Positions 53,001 to 62,384 of a stretch of DNA of 64,000 nt are shown in pieces. Below the pieces are notes generated by a model, which was not told the origin of the DNA, did not search any database, and saw nothing but the letters and a program-made list of their open reading frames with translations. The DNA lies in assembly GCF_900108365.1 (NCBI RefSeq), contig NZ_FNWQ01000002.1:992001-1056000 (forward strand), given 5' to 3'. The number at the start of each line of letters is the position of its first letter. The first letter of the stretch is position 1. The DNA is from Chryseobacterium culicis. GTDB lineage: Bacteria > Bacteroidota > Bacteroidia > Flavobacteriales > Weeksellaceae. The translations under genes were made by a program, and so were the position numbers.

Positions 53001-53074
53001 AGCGGGCTTTATGCAATACAATAATAATAAGATCATTTCATTCTTTACTGATAAAATTCTTAATTTAGCCCGCT
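53001..53074. repeat. GC-rich inverted repeat between the two CocE-like genes
   Basis: AGCGGGCT (53001-53008) and AGCCCGCT (53067-53074) are perfect inverted copies with 58 bases between, followed by A6. They could form a long-looped 3' hairpin of the first gene. Confidence 0.4.
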
Positions 53075-53160
53075 AAAAAAATAACCAATTGAGCAATATG
53101 AAGATCTAGAACATTTTTTAATGTGATACTTTTTCATCACCAGCTCAAAACATACCATTA

Positions 53161-55425
53161 ATGAAATTTAAGATACTCTTAGCATTATTTTTTGTCAATA
53201 TAATGCAGGCCCAGAAGTTTTACTTTCCGAAAGCAGCAACAACGGATTCTGTGATTTTGGAAAAACAAATTCCCGAACTCGCTTTAAAGGTGATCACTGA
53301 ATATCAGTCTCCTAAGAACAAACCGAAGTATGTACTCACATTTTTAGATAACCTGTTTCGTTTACAGCTCGCGGCAAAGGATTACAAAAGTTCAATTGCA
53401 AGTGTAACCGCTTACCGCATGGAATATGCAGATCATAACATGGCAGGGAACAAACATCTTGGTCATGAAATCTATAGTATGGCCAGGCTGATTGAAAAGG
53501 ATAAAAATATTCCGTTTCCAGATGCTCTTCAAGCGGCTTTTACTACAAGATATGAAAGTTTATCCGAGCCGCTGACTGCCAAAGTAGGACTTACCCTGGA
53601 TATTGATTCAGATGTAAGGGATCATAAAAAAAGGCTGAAAGCAGCACTTGACAAACAAAAAGATAAGGATAGTATAGACTATGCTTCCGCTCTGGCTTTA
53701 TGTAAAAACTATGTCAATTATAAGACCTACTCAAGCATCAAACCCCAGATTATACAGCTTTTTAAAGTAAAGGAGCAGGAGAAATTCATCATCGAATCCA
53801 AAATACTTACTTTAAAAAAAGGAACAAAACTCACCATTACAATTGTACGAAAAAAAGAAAACACGTCTCCTCTTCCCGTTATACTTACCAATAATATTTA
53901 TGCCGGAGAATTTGTAGATGCAGGGATGGGGAAAAGAGCAGCTGTTTACAATTATGTAGGAGCCGTGGTTAATACCCGTGGAAAAAGAGACAGCGATGAC
54001 CCCAATCATCCATTTGAAGATGAAGCGCAGGATCTTTATGAAGTCATAGACTGGGTAAGCAAGCAACCGTGGAGCAATGGTAAAGTAGGAATGATAGGCG
54101 GAAGTTATTTAGGATTCAGCCAATGGGCAGCTGCCAAAAAACTGCACCCGGCTTTGAAAACCATTGTGCCTCAGGTTTCGGTAGGGATCGGAATAGATTA
54201 TCCTTCTCAGAATAATGTCTTCAAGGGCTATATGCTCCAGTGGATTCAGTATGTCACCAATAATAAGCTGACCGATGAAGCAAGCTTCAATAATGATACA
54301 AAATGGGACTCTATCAATACAGCATGGTATAAAAGCGGCAGATCATTCAGAGCCCTTGATTCTTTAAGCGGGAAGCCCAGTACAATATTCCAAAGATGGC
54401 TGGATCATCCCGGTTATGATAAATACTGGCAAGGCATGGTTCCTTACAAAAAAGAATTTGCCAAAATAAACATTCCTGTTTTAACGACTACAGGCTATTA
54501 TGATGCTGATCAGATCGGAGCATTGTATTATTATAAAGAACATTACAAATACAACAGAAATCCTAACCATTATTTGGTAATAGGACCTTATGATCATGCA
54601 GGCGCTCAAAGCTATGGAAATAATTATGTTTATGTTTTCGGTTATGGGAATCTACTCATAGATCCTGTAGCCAGAATAAGTATTGATCAGCTTGCTTTTT
54701 CATGGTTCGACTATATTCTGAAGGATGGCAAAAAACCGGAACTTCTGAAAGATAAAGTCAATTTTCAGATCATGAACAGTAATACATGGAAACATGTTCC
54801 TACTCTTGATAAAATGCACTCATCTTCTCTTAAATTTTATCTTCAGGATCTTAAAAACGGTTCTTCAGTTTTTGAGAAACCCGCAACTGAACAATTTACC
54901 CAACAGACCGTTGACTTTAAAGACAGAAATCCGAAATATCTTTATCATACAGTAAGCAAACAGGATAGTGTATATGTAACCAATTCTGTTTATTTTGAAA
55001 GTGAAATTCTGGAAAAGGATATTACAATAAGCGGAAATTTATCCGGAATATTCAACGTTTCCATCAACAAAAAGGATTTTGATCCCAAAACCTTATTATA
55101 TCAGGTACAGCCTGATGGTAAGGTATTTTTACTGTCTACCCATCTTACCCGAGCCAGCTATGCAAAAAACAATTCCAAACGTCATCTGCTTAAACCTGGC
55201 AAAAAGGAGAAGATCCCAATCAAAAACTCATTTTTCATCAGCAAAAAAATAGAAAAAGGAAGTAAACTGGTCTTACTGGTAGGAGTTAATAGAAATAAGA
55301 ACTGGCAGGTCAATTATGGCACAGGAAAAAATGTAAGTGATGAAACTATAAAAGATGCAGGTGAGCCTTTGGAAATAAAATGGTACAACGACAGTTATGT
55401 GGAAATTCCCATTTATAAAGAGTAA
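53161..55425 (+). CDS. Exported CocE/NonD-type X-Pro dipeptidyl peptidase-like hydrolase, copy 2
   Basis: A 754-residue paralog of the preceding gene with the same signal peptide type (LALFFVNIMQAQ), the same GGSYLG nucleophile motif, VVNTRGKRDSDDPNHPFEDEAQD, and the C-terminal NWQVNYGTGKNVSDETIKDAGEP. The two proteins share long identical stretches, with differences concentrated in the helical N-terminal domain, which suggests different substrates after a tandem duplication. The promoter regions of both genes share ACATACCAT before the ATG. It is followed 105 bases on by an amino acid permease. Confidence 0.88.
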   Translation: MKFKILLALFFVNIMQAQKFYFPKAATTDSVILEKQIPELALKVITEYQSPKNKPKYVLTFLDNLFRLQLAAKDYKSSIASVTAYRMEYADHNMAGNKHLGHEIYSMARLIEKDKNIPFPDALQAAFTTRYESLSEPLTAKVGLTLDIDSDVRDHKKRLKAALDKQKDKDSIDYASALALCKNYVNYKTYSSIKPQIIQLFKVKEQEKFIIESKILTLKKGTKLTITIVRKKENTSPLPVILTNNIYAGEFVDAGMGKRAAVYNYVGAVVNTRGKRDSDDPNHPFEDEAQDLYEVIDWVSKQPWSNGKVGMIGGSYLGFSQWAAAKKLHPALKTIVPQVSVGIGIDYPSQNNVFKGYMLQWIQYVTNNKLTDEASFNNDTKWDSINTAWYKSGRSFRALDSLSGKPSTIFQRWLDHPGYDKYWQGMVPYKKEFAKINIPVLTTTGYYDADQIGALYYYKEHYKYNRNPNHYLVIGPYDHAGAQSYGNNYVYVFGYGNLLIDPVARISIDQLAFSWFDYILKDGKKPELLKDKVNFQIMNSNTWKHVPTLDKMHSSSLKFYLQDLKNGSSVFEKPATEQFTQQTVDFKDRNPKYLYHTVSKQDSVYVTNSVYFESEILEKDITISGNLSGIFNVSINKKDFDPKTLLYQVQPDGKVFLLSTHLTRASYAKNNSKRHLLKPGKKEKIPIKNSFFISKKIEKGSKLVLLVGVNRNKNWQVNYGTGKNVSDETIKDAGEPLEIKWYNDSYVEIPIYKE

Positions 55426-55530
55426 ATTCTTTTGTTTGAGCATTTTTACCCAAATGTTTTTTAACAACTGTTAACATCAAAATAAAAAATCATTACATTT
55501 GCTTTTTTTCAAATCAAATATAGTTATTGA

Positions 55531-57213
55531 ATGAGTCAACTTTTTAGAAGAAAAATCTATTCAGATACAGATACATCAACGGGGCTTCTAAGAGTCTTAG
55601 GGGTGTGGGACATCGTATTTTTTGGTATTGCGGCCATTATTGGAGCTGGAAGCTTCAGCAGTTTGGGAGAAGCCGTTTTCAGAGGTGGTCCCGGTGTAAT
55701 ACTACTCTATTTGATTTGTGGCTTTGCCTGTGGATTTACGGCTTTATGCTATGCTGAATTTGCCAGCAGAATTCCTACCGCAGGTTCTGCGTACACTTAT
55801 GCTTATGCCAGTTTTGGAGAATTAATTGCATGGGTCATCGGCTGGGCCCTGATCATGGAATATTCTTTCGGAAATATTTATGTAGCCTTTTCGTGGTCAG
55901 ATTATTTTACAAGCTTCCTGGGACGTCTCGGCATGCATATCCCGGATTATCTTACCTGCAGCTATACCGAAGCCAGGAAAGCCATTCAATACGGTTCAGA
56001 AAACAAAGAATTACTGAATGCCTGGAAAACAGCTCCTTTAATAGGAAGTTTAAAATTTATTGTAGATATTCCGGCTTTGGTGATCAATGGTTTGATTACA
56101 TGGCTTTGCTACGTAGGAGTAAAAGAAAGTAAAAACTTTAACAACTCCCTGGTTATCCTGAAACTGGGAGTAATTATATTGGTTATTCTGGTAGGTTTTG
56201 CATATATCAACACTGAAAACTGGACCCCTGTAAGCCCTGCAACGGGAACTCCATCCTTTATGCCGAATGGTTTTGCCGGGGTAATGAGCGCTGTATCGGG
56301 AGTATTCTTCGCTTATATTGGGTTTGATGCATTAAGTGTACTTTCTGAAGAAACTAAAGATCCACAGAAAACTTTACCTAAAGGAATGATCATTTCTCTT
56401 GTATTATGTACGGTGATTTATATCGCTTTAACATTGGTTCTAACGGGAATGGTAGATTATAAAAAATTCGATGGTGTAGGAGATCCGCTTTCCTTTATCT
56501 TCGAAAAAACAAATGCCAATGTAGCCTGGATGGAGCTTGTGGTTTCTTTCGTAGCGATTGTTGCCATTACGACTGTATTATTGGTTTTCCAGATGGGACA
56601 GCCGAGAATCTGGTATGCCATGAGCCGTGACGGGCTGATGCCTGCAAGGTTTCAAAAGGTACACCCTAAATACAAAACACCTTCTTATGCAACCATTGTT
56701 ACGGGGATCGTAGTAGGAATTCCTATCCTGTTTACAGATAAAACATTCATCCTTGATTTTACAAGTATCGGAACTATTTTCGCATTTGTATTGGTGTGTG
56801 CAGGAGTGCTTATGTTGCCGGCTAAAGAAAAGATTAAAGGCAGATTTCACCTTCCGTATGTGAATGGTAAAATCATTTTTCCCGTTGTTTTCATTGGCAG
56901 TCTTCTCGTTTTCTACAAATGGCAGCCGGAGTTTTTTGATAATCTGATGAACTGGTCAGATCCCAATGAGGGAGAATTCAGAGCTTCTATTTTCTTCTTT
57001 ATTATCATCAATCTGATCTTATGCGTTGTCGCTTTTATCAAAAACCTGTCATTAATTCCATTGGTGGGATTAAGCTCATGCCTGTACCTTCTTACCGGAA
57101 TGAGCCATGAGAACTGGTTCTGGTTCGGAATGTGGTTCCTGATCGGTATGGTTATTTATTTCTGCTACGGATACAAAAACAGCAAGCTTGGAAAAGAATT
57201 AAAGAACAGCTAA
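55531..57213 (+). CDS. APC-superfamily amino acid permease
   Basis: A 560-residue inner-membrane transporter with about 13-14 hydrophobic segments. The APC fold is shown by GIAAIIGAGSFSSLGEA (helix 1, substrate-binding GxG), PTAGSAYTYAYASFGE (helix 3) and FFAYIGFDALSVLSEETKDPQKTLP (helix 6 and the conserved loop). Family members import cationic or other amino acids by proton symport. It sits after two exported peptidases, so import of released amino acids is plausible. The exact substrate cannot be read from sequence. Confidence 0.92.
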   Translation: MSQLFRRKIYSDTDTSTGLLRVLGVWDIVFFGIAAIIGAGSFSSLGEAVFRGGPGVILLYLICGFACGFTALCYAEFASRIPTAGSAYTYAYASFGELIAWVIGWALIMEYSFGNIYVAFSWSDYFTSFLGRLGMHIPDYLTCSYTEARKAIQYGSENKELLNAWKTAPLIGSLKFIVDIPALVINGLITWLCYVGVKESKNFNNSLVILKLGVIILVILVGFAYINTENWTPVSPATGTPSFMPNGFAGVMSAVSGVFFAYIGFDALSVLSEETKDPQKTLPKGMIISLVLCTVIYIALTLVLTGMVDYKKFDGVGDPLSFIFEKTNANVAWMELVVSFVAIVAITTVLLVFQMGQPRIWYAMSRDGLMPARFQKVHPKYKTPSYATIVTGIVVGIPILFTDKTFILDFTSIGTIFAFVLVCAGVLMLPAKEKIKGRFHLPYVNGKIIFPVVFIGSLLVFYKWQPEFFDNLMNWSDPNEGEFRASIFFFIIINLILCVVAFIKNLSLIPLVGLSSCLYLLTGMSHENWFWFGMWFLIGMVIYFCYGYKNSKLGKELKNS

Positions 57214-57367
57214 ATCTACATTATAAGGCTGAAAGAAGGCAAAATAGCAAAGAGGTTACACTTACAGGGAGACTGATTTGTTGTTTTGCCTTTTTCTTTT
57301 TTTATCTGATCTTAAAAATCGGCAAAATTCTTGCTATAGCTTCATCAGAACCCATAAACTAACCGCC

Positions 57368-57706
57368 ATGGCAGAAAGAATTAAGACATACAGAGAATTT
57401 TACCAATTTTACCTTACTGAACATAGCAAAACAGGAACCCGAATATTTCACTTTATCGGAACGTTTCTTGTATTTTTCGTGATAGGATACGTCATCAGTT
57501 CCGGGAAAGAAAGATTTCTTTGGTACATCCCTATTGTGGGTTACGGATTTGCATGGTTCAGTCATGCGGTGATTGAAAGGAATAAACCGGCTACCTTTAA
57601 ATATCCTTTATGGTCTTTAATTTCTGATTTCAGACTGTTCTTCGAATTGCTTATTGGTAAACAGAAATTCTTTACCTCCAATAATCAGCCTCAGAATCAG
57701 GGTTAG
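57368..57706 (+). CDS. Mpo1-like (DUF962) membrane protein
   Basis: 112 residues from the ATG at 57368. A longer frame from 57278 adds 30 residues with no family match. The DUF962 signature appears as YREFYQFYLTEHSKTGTRIFHFIGT, GYGFAWFSHAVIERNKPATFKYPLWSLISDFRLF. There are two or three hydrophobic helices. Yeast Mpo1 is a dioxygenase in fatty acid alpha-oxidation with conserved His residues; the histidines here (H17-, FH, SH) are at similar places. The bacterial function is not established. It lies 155 bases after the permease. Confidence 0.8.
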   Translation: MAERIKTYREFYQFYLTEHSKTGTRIFHFIGTFLVFFVIGYVISSGKERFLWYIPIVGYGFAWFSHAVIERNKPATFKYPLWSLISDFRLFFELLIGKQKFFTSNNQPQNQG

Positions 57707-57713
57707 CCAATGA

Positions 57714-58178
57714 CTATAACTCTGTGGAATTTTGCTTGTCCGGATGAAGTTTCTGCCCTATCATATAGCCCAATGAAGGCAGAATAAATGACAATACAAC
57801 AGGAACGATCAATGCCAGTCCTGAGCCCTCAAGAACAATCGTTAAAGGAAAGAGATATGCGTTATACACAATAAGTGCGAGCGAAAAAAGAAAGCTGTCA
57901 CTATTGCTTGTAGATAGGATATTGAAATCACTTCCAAACTGATCAAACAAACCGGAACAGACAAATAAAAACATATTCACCAAAAACACCCACAAAACAG
58001 TTCTGTAGATCATTCCTTTTTTTGCATTCAGATAGCCGGCAAAAAGCAGAAAAAGAGATAAGATCCCTGAGACAAAAAAATCCGCACCGGAAATGTCAGA
58101 TTCACCACCAGTCTTCCCAAAGAAATACATGGCATACAGCACAATATTGAGGAGATAGATTGCCGTTACATAATTCAT
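57714..58178 (-). CDS. Integral membrane protein of unknown function
   Basis: A 154-residue protein with four hydrophobic helices (about 4-20, 33-52, 58-80 and 110-145). There is no conserved motif I recognise. It converges with the Mpo1-like gene, with seven bases between stops, and starts next to the GC-rich hairpin at 58243. The function is unknown. Confidence 0.7.
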   Translation of the reverse strand: MNYVTAIYLLNIVLYAMYFFGKTGGESDISGADFFVSGILSLFLLFAGYLNAKKGMIYRTVLWVFLVNMFLFVCSGLFDQFGSDFNILSTSNSDSFLFSLALIVYNAYLFPLTIVLEGSGLALIVPVVLSFILPSLGYMIGQKLHPDKQNSTEL

Positions 58179-58242
58179 ACATCAAAAATTTTACTTTTCA
58201 CAATCAGAAATAACTGTGAATGAATATAATTAGAATAAAGAA

Positions 58243-58275
58243 GTTACGGCGGGCGGCTGCGCCGCCCGCCGTAAC
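58243..58275. terminator. GC-rich perfect 15-bp hairpin
   Basis: GTTACGGCGGGCGGC (58243-58257) pairs perfectly with GCCGCCCGCCGTAAC (58261-58275) around a TGC loop. It lies after the leftward gene ending at 58317 and upstream of the next leftward gene. The composition is very unlike the AT-rich surroundings. T-tracts are weak, so it could be a terminator or a dispersed palindromic repeat. Confidence 0.55.
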
Positions 58276-58316
58276 TTTACCTTTACATTTTAAAATCTGA
58301 ACTTAAAATCAGGATT

Positions 58317-60338
58317 TTATTTGAATTTTTTCTTAAAACTGAATTTAAGCATGTTCATCAGTCCTGGTTCAATGATATCAATTCCCAGCCCGAAATTACT
58401 GTCTGCAACGGTATGATGATCTGTTCTGAACTGTTCAAATTCACTTTGCGGAATCTCAAGATTAACAAGAGGATTGTACTCAATAGAAACACTTGCCCCG
58501 TTTTTGTTGACCTTTTTACGGCTTTTATAATCAAAATATGGATTTGCTATCGTGCATTCCTGAACCGTATATTTTTCTTCAGTATCAATTTTCTGATCTG
58601 TATGCAGGTTGATTTCGTATTTCTCGCTGTCGAAATTATGCCAGAACGGTAAATCTTTATGAATAAAATCTCTGGCGCTGGACTTTATAACATTACGGTC
58701 GAAGTACATCAGAAAGCGGTTTTTCTGTGGATCTACAAAGTAAGGATTCTCAACAACAGCGCTATATTGAATTTTCACCTCATTCAGTCTTTTATCATCG
58801 CTTACTACATCAATTGCAGCATCTTTGAATACATTTCGGACATCTGTACCATTACGGTCACCTGAATAATTAAGCGCATAGAAAAGGAAACTGTTCCAGC
58901 TGTCTATAATTTCTCTTTTGTTGGTACTTTTAAAATACCTGCGCATAGCATTGGCTCTGTTTCCTTTGTAAGTAGTTGATAAAGTGAGTTTACCTGTATT
59001 GCCCTGGGCATTCAGATCCACTTTCTCGTCAATACAGAAATAAGGGTATTTATACGATTTTCTTACCTGAAGCTCATGATCTTTTTTCACTTCCAGATAA
59101 TGCATAAAATAGATAAATCCTCTGTTTTCAATCAATCCAAATTCATCACGGATGGTAGCATCTATAAAATATTCCTGTCCCTTGTAATTCACTTTTACTA
59201 CCACATGATTGAAGTTCAGCAATGACGGCAGATAATATTTAATATAATAATCTGTATTAAAATTAACCAGAACTACAGAGGCATCCACCCCGATATAATC
59301 AAGGATCACTTTTAACAGAACAGATTTTGCTTTACAGTCTCCCTGCTTGTTTTCATAGGTTACTGACGGTTCCTGAGGCTTATGCCCATTCATTTCATCA
59401 GCATTGAAAATATAATAGATATGATTCTGAACATATTCTATCGCAAACTGCAGCTTTTCATCCTGATCAGCTATAGCATCCAGTTTTTCAATGAGATTAG
59501 GAGCAAAATCCTGTAAAGAAGATTTATTGAAGATCTCTTCATAGAATGGTACGATATAATTGGAAAGATCTTTCCAGTTACTTTCCGTAGCAAAATCTAT
59601 GTAAGGAAAAATTTCACGTCCGGAATCTACAGGATTGATATAATTTTCTTCTTCGATCACAAATCGGTCTCCTTTTTTCAGATGATTTATTTCCGGTTCA
59701 AGAACATTGCCGAGTTCATCTCTGAAAAATGTCTTTTTGTAGGCAATAGTCTGTTCACGCTCATTGATGAATGTAAATTTAAAACTGCCATACGCCCAGT
59801 AATTATCCGGACTTACCCAGACATATTTTGAGAATTCCTTTCTCAGAAAATCACGGTCTGTAAATTCTTTGATTCTTGAATCTTCCAGAATAAGAACATC
59901 ATACAGCCTAAGATCCTTGATGGTAATATTGATTTTTTTATTACTGCTTAAAACGCCTCCGCTGCTTTGATTCTCACTGTCAAGAACCTTGATCTTGGTA
60001 TCCGGAATCTTATCAATCAGTACACCGTCTCTCAAAACACTGATTCTGTGAATCTGATATACTTCATTTTCTTCTACAATCACATCAGAAACAGAGGCCC
60101 TTTCCAGGTTGCCGGGTTCATTCAGTGTATAGGCCATGCAGACATACTCACTGTTTTCTGTATTGCTGGTGTAATATTTTTTATCTAAAAAGTAGCAGTA
60201 GTCACGGCCTTCATCAATTTGTTTTTTGGCGAATTCGGAGTCTTTGATTCGGAGTATTATTTCCTCATCTCCGATAGATCCTGCCCACATTTCAGGTTTT
60301 TGGATCCTGTAATTTTCAACTTGCATTTGATTTTCCAT
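58317..60338 (-). CDS. DUF3857/transglutaminase-like protein without signal peptide
   Basis: A 673-residue protein. The N-terminal DUF3857-like beta domain is about 1-270. The transglutaminase-like core has Cys335 (KQGDCKAKS), His378 (NFNHVVVKV) and Asp393 (YFIDAT), a complete catalytic triad. The C-terminal part resembles DUF3858. Most Bacteroidota relatives are exported, but this one starts MENQMQVENYRI with no signal peptide, so a cytoplasmic location or a mis-set start must be considered; no better upstream start is visible. It is probably a peptidase or crosslinking enzyme of unknown substrate. Confidence 0.82.
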   Translation of the reverse strand: MENQMQVENYRIQKPEMWAGSIGDEEIILRIKDSEFAKKQIDEGRDYCYFLDKKYYTSNTENSEYVCMAYTLNEPGNLERASVSDVIVEENEVYQIHRISVLRDGVLIDKIPDTKIKVLDSENQSSGGVLSSNKKINITIKDLRLYDVLILEDSRIKEFTDRDFLRKEFSKYVWVSPDNYWAYGSFKFTFINEREQTIAYKKTFFRDELGNVLEPEINHLKKGDRFVIEEENYINPVDSGREIFPYIDFATESNWKDLSNYIVPFYEEIFNKSSLQDFAPNLIEKLDAIADQDEKLQFAIEYVQNHIYYIFNADEMNGHKPQEPSVTYENKQGDCKAKSVLLKVILDYIGVDASVVLVNFNTDYYIKYYLPSLLNFNHVVVKVNYKGQEYFIDATIRDEFGLIENRGFIYFMHYLEVKKDHELQVRKSYKYPYFCIDEKVDLNAQGNTGKLTLSTTYKGNRANAMRRYFKSTNKREIIDSWNSFLFYALNYSGDRNGTDVRNVFKDAAIDVVSDDKRLNEVKIQYSAVVENPYFVDPQKNRFLMYFDRNVIKSSARDFIHKDLPFWHNFDSEKYEINLHTDQKIDTEEKYTVQECTIANPYFDYKSRKKVNKNGASVSIEYNPLVNLEIPQSEFEQFRTDHHTVADSNFGLGIDIIEPGLMNMLKFSFKKKFK

Positions 60339-60486
60339 ATGTACTTTACGACTTAAATTTGTGGTTAGTGATTAAGAATTTCAAATTAAACGATTAAAAA
60401 AGTAAAAAACAATAGCAGAAGTACTACAAATTCAAGAAAACCTTTTCGGCATGGTAATTGCGAGGTATGGGGGAAAAATCAAGTTT

Positions 60487-61101
60487 ATGAAAAGTATAGC
60501 AACAATTCTAAAAGGGGCAGCACCCGCATTAGCATTATTCGCAATGACACAATGTACAACCACAGCCCATGCATCCGCAGCTGATGAAAAAACATTCATC
60601 GTAGGACCGCAGACCGCAGACTGTACAGGTGTAGCTCCAATGAAATGTCTGCAGGTAAAAGAAAACGGTTCCGGAAACTGGACGAATTTCTACAGCAATA
60701 TCGAAGGATTTACTTATGAACCGGGGTATGAATATGTTTTAAAGGTAAAAACAGAGAAGATTGCCAATCCGCCAGCTGATGGATCTTCCCTAAAATATAC
60801 TTTGGTAAAGCAGGTTTCTAAGACCAAAAAGAAAGAAATGGCATCCAATGAAAAGACAATTATTGTAGGACCCCAAACTGTAGACTGTTCTGCAGGAGCT
60901 GGCCGTATGAAATGCATGCAGGTAAAAGAAAACGCTTCTGAAAACTGGACCAATTTCTACAGCAGCATTGAAGGATTTACTTATGAACCGGGATATGAAT
61001 ATGTTTTAAAAGTAAAAACAGAAAAAATAGAAAATCCACCGGCAGATGCTTCTTCCATCAAATACACACTGATCGAACAAGTTTCTAAAACGAAGAAATA
61101 A
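60487..61101 (+). CDS. Lipoprotein with two DUF4377-like domains
   Basis: 204 residues from the ATG at 60487, which gives a standard lipoprotein signal (LFAMTQC). A longer frame from 60451 has an unlikely n-region. It has two internal copies of about 75 residues, near 35-110 and 120-200. Each has KT(F/I)IVGPQT.DC, MKC.QVKEN, NWTNFYS.IEGF.YEPGYEYVLKVKTEKI and KYTL..QVSKTKK. Each copy has two Cys that could form a disulfide. DUF4377 proteins usually carry one domain; the second here is a recent duplication. The function is unknown. Confidence 0.85.
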   Translation: MKSIATILKGAAPALALFAMTQCTTTAHASAADEKTFIVGPQTADCTGVAPMKCLQVKENGSGNWTNFYSNIEGFTYEPGYEYVLKVKTEKIANPPADGSSLKYTLVKQVSKTKKKEMASNEKTIIVGPQTVDCSAGAGRMKCMQVKENASENWTNFYSSIEGFTYEPGYEYVLKVKTEKIENPPADASSIKYTLIEQVSKTKK

Positions 61102-61104
61102 TAG

Positions 61105-61136
61105 AAAAAGCTCCTGAAATCTCAGGAGCTTTTTTA
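61105..61136 (+). terminator. Terminator after the DUF4377 lipoprotein
   Basis: AAAAAGCTCCTGA (61105-61117) pairs with TCAGGAGCTTTTT (61122-61134) around AATC, then T. Confidence 0.88.
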
Positions 61137-61250
61137 CTATGTAGAAGGAAAGCGGGAAGAATAAAGACGATGTACTTTTGGTTGGCGGATAAAAATAAAC
61201 AGATGATTTATATTTACCTCGTCTTTTGCTCTTCCTGAACCATCTGTATG

Positions 61251-62189
61251 CTAAAATCCGGTTTCTTTTTGAGGCGGATCCGGATATTTTCCTTTTGTAG
61301 CTTCTCCTACGGTGTTTGCTGTTGTCATGGCTACTACCAGATCATTCAGCATACCGCTTGCTGCGGTTGGTGAATTGGGCAGAAGAACAAGGTTGCTTCT
61401 GTTGCTGGCTCCCACAGAATGCAAAGTATCATAGTGCTGTGTTACCACAATAAGCGCTGATGCTTCATGTGAGTTGATATCAACATTATTCAGCATTCTT
61501 ACAGATTCTTCAAGTCCTTTTGCAATTTCTCTTCTCTGGTCGGCAATCCCCTGCCCCTGCAGTTTTTTAGATTCTGCTTCAGCTTTTGCTACCGCTACAA
61601 TTCTGATCCTTTGTGCTTCAGATTCATATTCTGCAGCTGTTTTTTCCCTTTCTGCAGCATTGATTCTGTTCATCGCATGCTTTACCTGCTCATCCGGGTC
61701 AATATCAGTTACCAATGCTTTGATAATATCGTACCCGTAACTGTTCATGGCTTCCTGAAGCTCACTTTTTACCGCCACTGCAATATCGTCTTTTCTTACG
61801 AAAACATCATCCAGTTTCAGCTTCGGAACTTCCGCCCGCACTACATCGAATACGAAAGAGGTAATTTGATTTTCAGGATTTTCCAGACGGTAAAACGCAT
61901 CTCCTACCTGATTTCTGATAACCTGATACTGCACTGAAATTTTCATTTTAATAAAAACGTTATCAAGCGTCTTTGTATCAATCATTACATCCAGCTGCTG
62001 AATTCTGAGATTAAGTCTTTTGGCAATCTGATCAATAACAGGAAGCTTAAGATGAAGCCCTGAATGTTTTACTCCGTGAAATTTTCCAAAGCGCTCTATA
62101 ATAGCAGCTGTTTCCTGCTTAACCACAAAAAACGAAGCGAACAAAATGATAAGCCCGAAGAAAATAACGGGCGCTAAATATATACCCAT
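61251..62189 (-). CDS. SPFH/Band 7 family membrane protein
   Basis: A 312-residue protein. It has one N-terminal transmembrane helix (about 5-24), then the SPFH domain (QETAAIIERFGKFHGVKHSGLHLKLPVIDQIAKRLNLRIQQLDV) and a coiled-coil rich in Ala, Glu and Arg (AEREKTAAEYESEAQRIRIVAVAKAEAESKKLQGQGIADQRREIAKGLEESV). This is the QmcA/stomatin-like type, which forms large membrane rings or microdomains. No NfeD-like partner gene is adjacent. The C-terminus ends in a short Pro-rich tail, PDPPQKETGF. Confidence 0.92.
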   Translation of the reverse strand: MGIYLAPVIFFGLIILFASFFVVKQETAAIIERFGKFHGVKHSGLHLKLPVIDQIAKRLNLRIQQLDVMIDTKTLDNVFIKMKISVQYQVIRNQVGDAFYRLENPENQITSFVFDVVRAEVPKLKLDDVFVRKDDIAVAVKSELQEAMNSYGYDIIKALVTDIDPDEQVKHAMNRINAAEREKTAAEYESEAQRIRIVAVAKAEAESKKLQGQGIADQRREIAKGLEESVRMLNNVDINSHEASALIVVTQHYDTLHSVGASNRSNLVLLPNSPTAASGMLNDLVVAMTTANTVGEATKGKYPDPPQKETGF

Positions 62190-62384
62190 AGTTTTAATTT
62201 TATTAATACGTCGTTACTACTACTGTTTTGTTAAAAATATTTTGCACAAGTATTGGTTTAAATATAGGAAAATAAAATATAGCGCACCCCCATTGGGCTC
62301 ACAAAACACTGCATCAACATAACATTTGGATTTTTAAATAAAATAACCGGGAAAAAAACTACTTTTGAATATTCATTTAACATC

